The notes below the pieces were generated by a model. The model saw nothing but the letters and a program-made list of their open reading frames with translations, was not told the origin of the DNA and ran no database searches. DNA of 64,000 nt, taken from NCBI RefSeq assembly GCF_003182355.1, contig NZ_QGTW01000010.1, positions 1 through 64,000 on the forward strand, given 5' to 3'. A program made the position numbers and the translations under genes. Positions 37,115 through 45,725 of the stretch are shown here, piece after piece. This DNA comes from Cytobacillus oceanisediminis (GTDB lineage: Bacteria > Bacillota > Bacilli > Bacillales > Cytobacillaceae). How positions within the stretch are numbered: position 1 is the first letter of the stretch; the number at the start of each line of letters is the position of its first letter.

Positions 37115-38257
37115 TTGGAACGAATTTACCTTGACCATGCAGCAACATCTCCCATGCACCCGGGAGTGATAGACCGGATGACAGAGGTGATGAAAACCGA
37201 GTTCGGCAATCCGTCAAGCATCCACTTTTTTGGACGGAGTGCACGCCACATCATTGATGAGGCGCGTGCAGATTTAGCCAAAAGCATTGGTGCAAAGGCT
37301 AATGAAATTATTTTTACGAGCGGCGGAACGGAAGCCGATAATCATGCTATTTTCGGAGTAGCGGAATCGTATCGGCAAAAAGGGAAGCATATCATCACAA
37401 CACAAATTGAACACCATGCAGTTTTGCATGCATGCGAACAGCTTGAGAAGCAAGGCTATGAAGTAACGTATTTGCCTGTGGATCAAGATGGGCGAGTTGC
37501 TGCAGAGAATGTTTCCAAAGCTTTAAGGGATGAAACAATACTTGTGACGATCATGTATGGGAATAATGAGGTAGGCACGATCCAGCCAATTAAGGAAATT
37601 GGAGAATTGCTGGCTGGCCATCCTGCAAAATTCCATACGGATGCAGTGCAGGCTTATGGTCTTGAAAGAATTGATGTCAATGAATTGGGAATTGATTTGC
37701 TGTCTGTATCCGCACATAAAATTAATGGGCCAAAAGGAATTGGCTTTTTGTATGCCCATCCGGATGTAAAGCTTTCTTCCCGGCTGTATGGAGGAGAACA
37801 GGAGAGGAAGCGCCGGGCAGGGACAGAAAATGTTCCTTCGATTGCAGGCTTCCAGGAAGCGGTACAAATTTCGCAGCAGGAAATAGATTCCAAACGGGAA
37901 GAATACAAGGCTTATAAAATGTTATTTATGAATAAGCTTAAACAGGAAGAAGTGGAATTTGAGCAAAACGGATCGCTTGATTATTCTCTGCCCCATGTTC
38001 TAAACTTAAGCTTTCCCGGAACAAACGTGGAAGCTATGCTTGTGAATCTTGATTTGTCAGGAATAGCAGCATCAAGCGGATCTGCTTGCACAGCGGGATC
38101 CATAGATCCATCTCATGTTCTTGTAAGCATGTTTGGAAAAGGGTCAGAGAAGCTGCAAAATTCTATCCGTTTCAGCTTTGGTCTTTTTAACACAAATGAT
38201 CAAGTCGGCAGAGCAGCGGAAGATACAGCCAAAATCGTAAAGCGGCTGGCTAAATAG
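37115..38257 (+). CDS. Cysteine desulfurase (YrvO/IscS type) partnered with MnmA
   Basis: 380 residues from a TTG (GTAGGTGAAA upstream). PLP enzyme: N-terminal MERIYLDHAATSPMHPGV, PLP-lysine in SVSAHKINGPKGIGFLY near 195-211, and the catalytic Cys in SSGSACTAGS near 323-332. It provides persulfide sulfur. In B. subtilis YrvO is dedicated to MnmA, encoded next door here with an 86-bp gap, so tRNA 2-thiouridylation is the likely main role. Roles in Fe-S assembly cannot be excluded. Confidence 0.95.
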   Translation: MERIYLDHAATSPMHPGVIDRMTEVMKTEFGNPSSIHFFGRSARHIIDEARADLAKSIGAKANEIIFTSGGTEADNHAIFGVAESYRQKGKHIITTQIEHHAVLHACEQLEKQGYEVTYLPVDQDGRVAAENVSKALRDETILVTIMYGNNEVGTIQPIKEIGELLAGHPAKFHTDAVQAYGLERIDVNELGIDLLSVSAHKINGPKGIGFLYAHPDVKLSSRLYGGEQERKRRAGTENVPSIAGFQEAVQISQQEIDSKREEYKAYKMLFMNKLKQEEVEFEQNGSLDYSLPHVLNLSFPGTNVEAMLVNLDLSGIAASSGSACTAGSIDPSHVLVSMFGKGSEKLQNSIRFSFGLFNTNDQVGRAAEDTAKIVKRLAK

Positions 38258-38343
38258 ATGATATAGTTGAGAAAAACAAATGCATGGCATTTAGTGATCT
38301 GGTTCATGCATGTTCTTTCTTAAGGAATTGAGGTGAAATATAG

Positions 38344-39459
<1,116 letters not shown>

Positions 39460-39494
39460 GCATTGCTTGCTGAAAAAGCTGTAAAAGATTAAAT

Positions 39495-39530
39495 GCCCCG
39501 ATTCTTTTTCACAGAGTCGGGGTTTAATTT
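39495..39530 (+). terminator. Terminator after mnmA
   Basis: CCCCGATTCT and AGAGTCGGGG pair with one wobble around TTTTCAC, followed by TTTAATTTT. Confidence 0.8.
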
Positions 39531-39566
39531 TGGTATACTCCGCTTGTAAAAGAGCAGTCAAAAATA

Positions 39567-39575
39567 TGCTATACT
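39567..39575 (+). promoter_or_regulatory. Extended -10 promoter for the TPR gene
   Basis: TGCTATACT (TGn plus TATACT at 39570-39575), about 25 bp before the TPR gene. A second TATACT lies upstream near 39535. Confidence 0.55.
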
Positions 39576-39599
39576 TTCATTTGAATGGAGTGATCAATC

Positions 39600-40265
39600 A
39601 TGGATAAAAACCAAATCGGTATTCAATATATGCAAGAAGGAAAATGGGAAGAAGCAGCGAAGATTTTTATGGAAGCGATCGAGGAAAATCCTTCGGATCC
39701 GGTCTCGTATATTAATTTTGGAAACGTGCTATCCGCTGTAGGAGAGAATGAAAAGGCCCTGAAGTTTTATGAAAAAGCAATAGGCCTTGATGAAAATGCC
39801 GGAGCTGCTTATTATAGCGCAGGTAACCTTTATTATGAAATGCAGCAATTTGACGAGGCAAAAAAAATGTTTGAAACAGCTATGAAAAAAGGGCTGGAAA
39901 CTGGGGATAACTTTTTCATGCTCGGGATGGCGCTTGCGGCACTCGATCAGGGAAAACTGGCTTTACCCTATTTGCAGCGAAGTGCAGAATTGAATGAAAA
40001 CGATGCGGAAGCCCATTTTCAATATGGCTTATGCCTCGCGCAATTAAATTATATTGATGAAGCCATTAAGCAAATGAAAAAGTGCATTGAAATAGAGCCA
40101 GAACATGCAGATGCCTTTTATAACCTTGGTGTAGCATATGGTTTTAAGGAACTGGAAGAAGAAGCGCTTGCCCACTTCAATAAGGCACTTGAGATTCAGC
40201 CGGACCATGTTTTGGCTGGTTATGGGAAAAAGCTTATTGAAAAAGGCGATACCGAATCGAAATAA
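39600..40265 (+). CDS. yrrB: TPR-repeat protein YrrB
   Basis: 221 residues made almost wholly of tetratricopeptide repeats, about six units (for example VSYINFGNVLSAVGENEKAL, AAYYSAGNLYYEMQQFDEAK, AEAHFQYGLCLAQLNYIDEA, ADAFYNLGVAYGFKELEEEA). No signal peptide, so cytoplasmic; probably a protein-binding scaffold. Position between mnmA and recD2 equals B. subtilis yrrB. Partner unknown. Confidence 0.92.
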   Translation: MDKNQIGIQYMQEGKWEEAAKIFMEAIEENPSDPVSYINFGNVLSAVGENEKALKFYEKAIGLDENAGAAYYSAGNLYYEMQQFDEAKKMFETAMKKGLETGDNFFMLGMALAALDQGKLALPYLQRSAELNENDAEAHFQYGLCLAQLNYIDEAIKQMKKCIEIEPEHADAFYNLGVAYGFKELEEEALAHFNKALEIQPDHVLAGYGKKLIEKGDTESK

Positions 40266-40293
40266 GATAGATTTGCTTAAGGGGAGGGGATAA

Positions 40294-42723
40294 ATGATGG
40301 AAAAGCAGGACTCCATGGATCTTTTTGCCGAACAGGGAAAATTTATAAAAGGCAGACATCTTGTCACCATATTTCATAATGAGCAAAATTTATATACGGT
40401 TTTGCGAATTCGGGTTGATGAAACAAATGAATCGTATGAGGAAAAAGAGGCGGTTATTACCGGCTATCTTCCAAAGATGCATGAGCATGAAACCTATATT
40501 TTCTACGGTGAATTCAAAGATCATCCAAAATTCGGCGTCCAATTTCACGCAAGCCATTACCGGAAAGACCTTCCCCAAACAAAACAGGGTGTGGCCAATT
40601 ATTTATCAAGTGAACTATTTAAAGGAATCGGAAAGAAAACAGCAGAGCAAATCGTTGAGACACTTGGAGAAGATGCCATTTCCCGGATCCTAAACCAGCC
40701 TTCCCTTCTTGATCAGGTTCCCAAGCTATCACCTGATAAAGCTAAATTGCTTTACGAGACGCTAATGGAGCATCAAGGCCTTGAACAAGCCATGATTTCA
40801 CTAAATCAATATGGATTCGGCCCTCAGCTATCTATGCGGATTTATCAGGTTTATAAAGAATCAACGATTGAAGTTGTACAAAACAATCCATATAGACTTG
40901 TAGAGGATATTGAAGGTGTCGGGTTTGGGCGGGCAGACGAACTTGGCTATCAGCTGGGCATTGCGGGCAGCCACCCTGATCGGATTAAAGCAGCTTGTCT
41001 GTACATACTTGAAATGGAAAGCATGCAAGCAGGCCATGTTTTTGTGGAAGCAAAGGTTCTGCTGCAAAGCGTGAAAAAACTGCTGGAAGAAAATAAGCGG
41101 GACTCGATTGAATATAGAGAAATTTCTAATGAACTGATTAAGCTTGAAGAAGAAGGAAAAATAAAGGCTGAAGGGCAAAAATTATATCTTCCATCCCTTT
41201 ATTTTTCGGAGAAAGGCCTTGTAACAAATATTAAACGCATCCTTAAGCAAACACAGTATGATGAACAGTTTCCGGAGTCGGAGTTTCTGCTGGCCCTAGG
41301 CAACTTGGAAGAGCGTCTTCGCGTCCAATATGCACCGACCCAAAAAGAAGCGATCCAAACAGCCCTAATGTCCCCAATGCTGATTCTAACAGGGGGTCCA
41401 GGTACCGGAAAAACAACGGTCATCAAAGGGATTGTTGAACTTTATGCTGAATTGCATGGCTGTTCGCTGGAGCCGAAGGATTATAAAAAAGAAGAGCCAT
41501 TCCCGTTCCTGCTGGCTGCCCCTACTGGCCGGGCTGCAAAACGAATGGCAGAGTCTACGGGTCTGCCTGCTGTAACAATTCACCGGCTGCTGGGCTGGAA
41601 TGGGACAGAGTGTTTCGACCGCCATGAAGAAAGCCCTTTGGAAGGAAAGATATTAATTGTTGATGAAACTTCAATGGTCGATGTATGGCTTGCCAACCAG
41701 CTTTTCAAAGCTTTGCCTGAAAATATGCAGGTGATCCTGGTAGGCGATGAGGATCAGCTTCCTTCAGTTGGACCTGGCCAGGTGTTGAAGGACCTCCTCC
41801 GCTCGAAATGTATTCCAACCGTCCGTTTAACCGATATTTACCGCCAGGCGGAAGGCTCGTCAATCATCGAGCTTGCCCATGAAATGAAAAAAGGCAAGCT
41901 GCCTGTGAATATTTCCGCACAGCAGGCTGACCGTTCATTTATTAAATGCCACCCGGGCCAAATTTCGGATGTTGTTGAAAAGGTCGTTTTAAATGCCAAG
42001 AAAAAAGGCTATTCATCAAGGGATATACAAGTGCTTGCCCCTATGTATAGAGGGCCTGCAGGCATTGATAAACTTAATGAAATATTGCAGGAGATCCTTA
42101 ACCCCAATCCGGACGGAACGAGGAAGGAGCTTGCGTTTGGCGATGTTAAATACCGCATTGGCGATAAAGTCCTTCAACTCGTTAACCAGCCGGAGAATAA
42201 CGTCTTCAATGGAGATATGGGTGAAATTGTTTCAATCTTTTATGCAAAAGAAAATACGGAAAAACAGGATATGGTTGTTGTTTCCTTTGATGGTGCAGAA
42301 GCTACATACACCAGGCAGGATTTAAACCAAATCACACATGCATACTGCTGCTCTGTTCATAAATCCCAGGGGAGTGAATTCCCGATTGTTATTCTGCCCG
42401 TTGTTAAAAGTTATTATCGGATGCTGAGAAGAAACCTGCTCTATACTGCGATCACCCGCAGCAAGCAATTTTTAATTCTATGCGGTGAAGAGGAAGCATT
42501 GAAAATTGGTGTTGAGCGGGCAGAAGAACAAGCGCGCCTAACAACTCTTTCCGAGAAGCTTAGAGAAGCAATCCCAGCAGAGGGTGGGTTTCAAAAGGAT
42601 GAAGCCGGGGATGCTTCATTAGAGGAAACACTCACACTCGAAAAAAGACTGCTTCAAACCGACCCCATGATCGGAATGGGAAATATAACACCGTATGATT
42701 TTATGGAAACAGAATATAGCTAA
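40294..42723 (+). CDS. recD2: ATP-dependent RecD2 DNA helicase
   Basis: 809 residues, ATG after GGGGAGGGGAT. The N-terminal OB and helix-hairpin-helix region (FKGIGKKTAEQIVETLG; PYRLVEDIEGVGFGRADELG) is characteristic of RecD2, the form found without RecBC. Superfamily 1 helicase motifs: GGPGTGKTTVIKG (Walker A) near 371-383, LAAPTGRAAKRM, ILIVDETSMVD (Walker B), LVGDEDQLPSVGPG, and SVHKSQGSEFPIVILP with LLYTAITRSKQFL. A 5'-3' helicase for fork maintenance and mismatch repair. B. subtilis yrrC corresponds. Confidence 0.97.
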   Translation: MMEKQDSMDLFAEQGKFIKGRHLVTIFHNEQNLYTVLRIRVDETNESYEEKEAVITGYLPKMHEHETYIFYGEFKDHPKFGVQFHASHYRKDLPQTKQGVANYLSSELFKGIGKKTAEQIVETLGEDAISRILNQPSLLDQVPKLSPDKAKLLYETLMEHQGLEQAMISLNQYGFGPQLSMRIYQVYKESTIEVVQNNPYRLVEDIEGVGFGRADELGYQLGIAGSHPDRIKAACLYILEMESMQAGHVFVEAKVLLQSVKKLLEENKRDSIEYREISNELIKLEEEGKIKAEGQKLYLPSLYFSEKGLVTNIKRILKQTQYDEQFPESEFLLALGNLEERLRVQYAPTQKEAIQTALMSPMLILTGGPGTGKTTVIKGIVELYAELHGCSLEPKDYKKEEPFPFLLAAPTGRAAKRMAESTGLPAVTIHRLLGWNGTECFDRHEESPLEGKILIVDETSMVDVWLANQLFKALPENMQVILVGDEDQLPSVGPGQVLKDLLRSKCIPTVRLTDIYRQAEGSSIIELAHEMKKGKLPVNISAQQADRSFIKCHPGQISDVVEKVVLNAKKKGYSSRDIQVLAPMYRGPAGIDKLNEILQEILNPNPDGTRKELAFGDVKYRIGDKVLQLVNQPENNVFNGDMGEIVSIFYAKENTEKQDMVVVSFDGAEATYTRQDLNQITHAYCCSVHKSQGSEFPIVILPVVKSYYRMLRRNLLYTAITRSKQFLILCGEEEALKIGVERAEEQARLTTLSEKLREAIPAEGGFQKDEAGDASLEETLTLEKRLLQTDPMIGMGNITPYDFMETEYS

Positions 42724-42757
42724 AAAGGAACAGTCTAAATACAGGCTGTTCTTTTTT
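42724..42757 (+). terminator. Terminator after recD2
   Basis: AAAGGAACAG and CTGTTCTTTT pair around a 12-nt loop and end in a T-run. Confidence 0.75.
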
Positions 42758-42785
42758 ATATACCATCAGTTGGAGGGGTACAGTT

Positions 42786-42950
42786 ATGGGCAAATGGAAT
42801 GAAGAAGCAGCACCAAATAATAATATGGCATCGGAAGAACTGGAAGCATCCAATCTTGTTTCGAATACTAGGCAGGAAAAAACAAACGAGAAAAACCATG
42901 CTTCCGGCGGGGAAGCAAAATTGAGCCCTGGCAATAGAAGAACAGTATAG
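42786..42950 (+). CDS. 54-residue hydrophilic protein, unknown
   Basis: ATG with TTGGAGGGG about 9 bp upstream; 54 residues starting MGKWNEEAAPNNNMASEELE and ending SPGNRRTV. Very polar, rich in Asn, Glu and Ala, with no hydrophobic core, so likely unfolded; small spore proteins can look like this, but I do not recognise the family. It is followed 45 bp later by another small gene, both between the recD2 terminator and yrrD. The ribosome binding site and terminator-bounded position favour a real gene. Confidence 0.55.
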   Translation: MGKWNEEAAPNNNMASEELEASNLVSNTRQEKTNEKNHASGGEAKLSPGNRRTV

Positions 42951-42995
42951 TTCTGTACTTTAACAATAGAAACCAAAAAAGGAGAAATGATTATT

Positions 42996-43148
42996 GTGGA
43001 AAAGAAAAAAAGAAGCTCGCTTCTCAATCTCCATGGAGTAAAGCGGTATAATCAGCCGAAACAGCAGGAATATGAGTTCTCCGAAGAACTTTCGGACGGA
43101 AGAGAACGGAACGATCGATTTAACAAACCCAGATATAATGGCCGCTAA
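42996..43148 (+). CDS. 50-residue basic/acidic small protein, unknown
   Basis: GTG start at 42996, 11 bp after AAAAGGAG (an in-frame ATG at 42987 lies too close to that box). 50 residues beginning MEKKKRSSLLNLHGVKRYNQ and ending RFNKPRYNGR, with alternating charge and several Arg/Tyr near the end. No known domain. It could be a small spore or nucleic-acid-binding protein; this is inference from composition only. Confidence 0.5.
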   Translation: MEKKKRSSLLNLHGVKRYNQPKQQEYEFSEELSDGRERNDRFNKPRYNGR

Positions 43149-43269
43149 AAACCTATGAAGCCTGATTCACATGGTCCAAAAAACTTTTTGGCTCTTATGG
43201 CAATGGTTTTCCGTTATGTTTTTTAAAGGACAGTGAAAACTATAAATGTTCGGGAAGGTGGGACATTCC

Positions 43270-43740
43270 TTGCGGACATTTTCTTTATTAAAAGGGATGC
43301 CTGTTTTTGATGTAAAAACAGGCAATAAGATAGGCGAAGTTTGTGATTTATCCATTTCAGGCAATGGGCAAGTAAAGGGTTTACTTCTGCGAAAGGGCGC
43401 TCTATTGAAAAAAAACTATCTGATTGGGATCAAGGACGTAACCTCATTTGGCTGGGATGGCGTGATGATTGAAGATTCCTCTGTTCTCAGGGCAATTCCC
43501 AAAATTGAAGAATATACATTTGAAAGCCATAACCGTTTAACAGGAAAAATGATGATGAGCAGAGAAGGGGAACGGCTTGGATTACTGGAGGATGTATATT
43601 TTATGGAAGAATTGGGGACGATTGTAGGGTATGAACTGTCGGATGGCTTCTTTTCAGATGTTATGGAAGGAAAACGTGTTATAAAAACCGATGAACCGCC
43701 TGCAATTGGAAAGGATGCCATCATTGTAAATGTAAAATAG
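43270..43740 (+). CDS. yrrD: PRC-barrel domain protein YrrD
   Basis: 156 residues from a TTG at 43270, after GGAAGGTGGG; the eight codons before it (MFGKVGHS) overlap the box. Two PRC-barrel-like halves: LLKGMPVFDVKTGNKIGEVCDLSISGNG (in part: GMPVFDVKTGNKIGEV) and RLTGKMMMSREGERLGLLEDVYF. Such proteins occur in sporulating Bacillus with undefined role. Position matches B. subtilis yrrD. A zinc-ribbon gene follows 15 bp later. Confidence 0.82.
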   Translation: MRTFSLLKGMPVFDVKTGNKIGEVCDLSISGNGQVKGLLLRKGALLKKNYLIGIKDVTSFGWDGVMIEDSSVLRAIPKIEEYTFESHNRLTGKMMMSREGERLGLLEDVYFMEELGTIVGYELSDGFFSDVMEGKRVIKTDEPPAIGKDAIIVNVK

Positions 43741-43755
43741 TGAGGTGTCTTTTCC

Positions 43756-43947
43756 ATGCTAAAATGTCCAAATTGCCAAAGCAAGGATATCGGGAAAATC
43801 GGTATTAATCAATTCTATTGCTGGAATTGCTTTATTGAACTTTCCTTGTCTAAAGGAGTCATCAATACCCATCAAGTTGAGGAAGACGGAACACTTAGCT
43901 CCCTTGATGATTTGTTTGAAGAAAATGAGCGCCGGTATCTTTCGTGA
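43756..43947 (+). CDS. Small zinc-ribbon protein
   Basis: 63 residues from an ATG (GTGAGGTGTC upstream). The start MLKCPNCQSKDIGKIGINQFYCWNC has CPNC and CWNC pairs 17 residues apart, a classic zinc ribbon. The tail is acidic (SLDDLFEENERRYLS). Likely binds one zinc and perhaps nucleic acid. It lies in the small-gene run between yrrD and the exporter gene. Function unknown. Confidence 0.75.
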   Translation: MLKCPNCQSKDIGKIGINQFYCWNCFIELSLSKGVINTHQVEEDGTLSSLDDLFEENERRYLS

Positions 43948-43971
43948 ATCTGGACGAAAGAGGTGAGACGA

Positions 43972-44106
43972 TTGAACAGAATGTTAACCTCTGCAATGTT
44001 AATAGGTGCAGGCATGGCTGCTTATAATTATGCTCAAAAAAATAACCTGATGTCTGGGCGACAGATGAAACGAATGCAAAAAAGAATAACGAGAGCCTTA
44101 TTCTAA
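43972..44106 (+). CDS. yrzQ: DUF3918 small protein, YrzQ-like
   Basis: 44 residues from a TTG with AGAGGTGAGACG upstream: MNRMLTSAMLIGAGMAAYNY followed by a basic end (MKRMQKRITRALF). A hydrophobic N-terminal half followed by an Arg/Lys-rich helix is the DUF3918 pattern. In B. subtilis yrzQ lies at this place, upstream of yrrI. Probably membrane-associated. Confidence 0.72.
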   Translation: MNRMLTSAMLIGAGMAAYNYAQKNNLMSGRQMKRMQKRITRALF

Positions 44107-44123
44107 ACTAAATTTAAATTTTA

Positions 44124-44158
44124 GGCTGGTCCGCCGGAAACGAGGGCCAGCTTTTTTG
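44124..44158 (+). terminator. Terminator after yrzQ
   Basis: GGCTGGTCC and GGGCCAGC form an 8-bp stem around GCCGGAAACGA, then TTTTTT. Confidence 0.8.
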
Positions 44159-44235
44159 GTTATTATAGCTTTTGGCAGTCCTTATGCATAATTTCCCAAG
44201 ATGCTCTCACAATAAAAACAAGGAGGCGGACCCTA

Positions 44236-45318
44236 TTGGATATTCGATTGAAATGGTTTTACCGGCTTGGATTTCTGCTTCTCTTGCTTATTGTCATATT
44301 TGTTTTTTTAAAGCTCCAGGCTTTATGGATGCCTGTTCTGAACATCCTTTTGTCGGTTATTATCCCTTTTATTATTGCAGCCTTTATTACATATCTTTTG
44401 CATCCTGTAGTGGAGAAACTTCATGAAACAGGTCTCCATAGAGGAATAGCCGTTTTTATTATTTATTTTTTGTTTTTTGGGGGTGCGGGCTTTTCTTTAT
44501 ATAAAGGAATACCAGCCATTATCCATCAATTAAGGGATCTTGCAGAAAATGCTCCCCAGTTTGCGAATCAATACCGGGGATGGATCGATGTCATACAGGA
44601 AAAGACTTCAACATGGCCGGATGGAATTCAAACCCGGATTGATGATGGGATTTTTGCTGTGGAAGGGGCATTGGATAGTCTGCTTTCAAGAGTTATCAAT
44701 TCTTTGCTTAATATATTAAATTATGCTGTGATTATTGCTGTAATTCCCTTTATCTCCTTTTACCTGCTAAAGGACTTTACGATTATGAAGAAGGCGGTCT
44801 GGTATTTGACGCCAAGGAGTTGGAGAAAGGAAGGGGTATTATTCTTGAGGGATATTGATAAATCCCTTGGAAGTTATATCAGGGGGCAGCTATTGGTATG
44901 TGCAGCAATAGGAACGATTTCTTCCCTGCTTTTTTGGGTTTTTGGCATGCGTTATCCGCTTCTGCTCGGCTTAATTATTGGGGTAACCAATATTATCCCA
45001 TATTTCGGACCTATTATTGGAGCAGTACCGGCTGTCATCATCGCGACGACACTATCTGTTAAAATGATTGTGATTACTGTGGGAATTATTATTGTCCTGC
45101 AATTTCTTGAAGGAAATATACTATCGCCATTAATTGTGGGCAAGAGCCTTCATATGCATCCGCTTTTGATCATGCTGGCTTTGCTGGCGGGGGGAGAGGC
45201 AGGAGGGATACTGGGGCTGATTATTGCCGTCCCGATATTAGCTGTCTTGAAAGTAAGTCTCATACATGCAAGAAAACATTTTTCCAAGAGGCCGGAACCC
45301 AATATTACAGGATCTTAA
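44236..45318 (+). CDS. yrrI: AI-2E (TqsA/YrrI) family transporter
   Basis: 360 residues from a TTG (AAGGAGGCGG upstream). Seven or eight membrane helices with the AI-2E family core FWVFGMRYPLLLGLIIGVTNIIPYFGPIIG (in part: LIIGVTNIIPYFGPIIGAVP) and the end ILAVLKVSLIHARK. The family includes AI-2 exporter TqsA and Na+/H+ antiporters, so the substrate is not fixed by sequence. Position is that of B. subtilis yrrI, next to the alaS leader. Confidence 0.9.
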   Translation: MDIRLKWFYRLGFLLLLLIVIFVFLKLQALWMPVLNILLSVIIPFIIAAFITYLLHPVVEKLHETGLHRGIAVFIIYFLFFGGAGFSLYKGIPAIIHQLRDLAENAPQFANQYRGWIDVIQEKTSTWPDGIQTRIDDGIFAVEGALDSLLSRVINSLLNILNYAVIIAVIPFISFYLLKDFTIMKKAVWYLTPRSWRKEGVLFLRDIDKSLGSYIRGQLLVCAAIGTISSLLFWVFGMRYPLLLGLIIGVTNIIPYFGPIIGAVPAVIIATTLSVKMIVITVGIIIVLQFLEGNILSPLIVGKSLHMHPLLIMLALLAGGEAGGILGLIIAVPILAVLKVSLIHARKHFSKRPEPNITGS

Positions 45319-45326
45319 TGGCTGTA

Positions 45327-45356
45327 TTGACAAGGTTCCTGTAAAGTCGCTATAAT
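45327..45356 (+). promoter_or_regulatory. Sigma-A promoter of the alaS leader
   Basis: TTGACA (45327-45332) and TATAAT (45351-45356) with an 18-bp spacer. Confidence 0.88.
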
Positions 45357-45362
45357 GCGTCT

Positions 45363-45668
45363 ATAAGTAATTTTATTTATTGAAAATGTGTAGACGGAAT
45401 CAGTATGTTATAGACCATCTGCGTGTTTGCGAATAAGTTTTTGCATTCACACAAGAGAGGGAGTTCCCCAGGCTGAAAGAATTCCCAGATGAAGGATAAC
45501 AGAAAGCTAATCCTGAGTGCAGTTAATACCTGCCGTTTATCCGCGTTAAGGATCTGAGAGATGGAACAGAAGCACTGAGCCTGCAGGGTACATGCGCTTT
45601 TTTCCATAATCAGGGTGGTACCGCGAGCAAGCTCTCGTCCCTGTCCAGGGATTAGGGCTTTTTTTGTT
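45363..45668 (+). promoter_or_regulatory. T-box riboswitch (Ala specifier) controlling alaS
   Basis: Stem I contains AGAGAGGGAGTTCC and CTGAAAGAATTCCC; GCT at 45506-45508 in AGAAAGCTAATCC is the likely alanine specifier. The T-box CAGGGTGGTACCGCGAGC (45611-45628) is followed by the terminator CTCTCGTCCCTG with CAGGGATTAGGGC and a T-run (45631-45667). Uncharged tRNA-Ala should stabilise the antiterminator. Confidence 0.94.
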
Positions 45669-45725
45669 GCCTTTTTTCAAGGCATGTGCAAAAACCAGTA
45701 CATAATTTTTAGGAGGATGGATCAT

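Noticed and set aside
45615-45725. Upstream extension of alaS
   Set aside because: It translates the T-box terminator; the ATG at 45726 has a clear AGGAGG box and matches the AlaS N-terminus.
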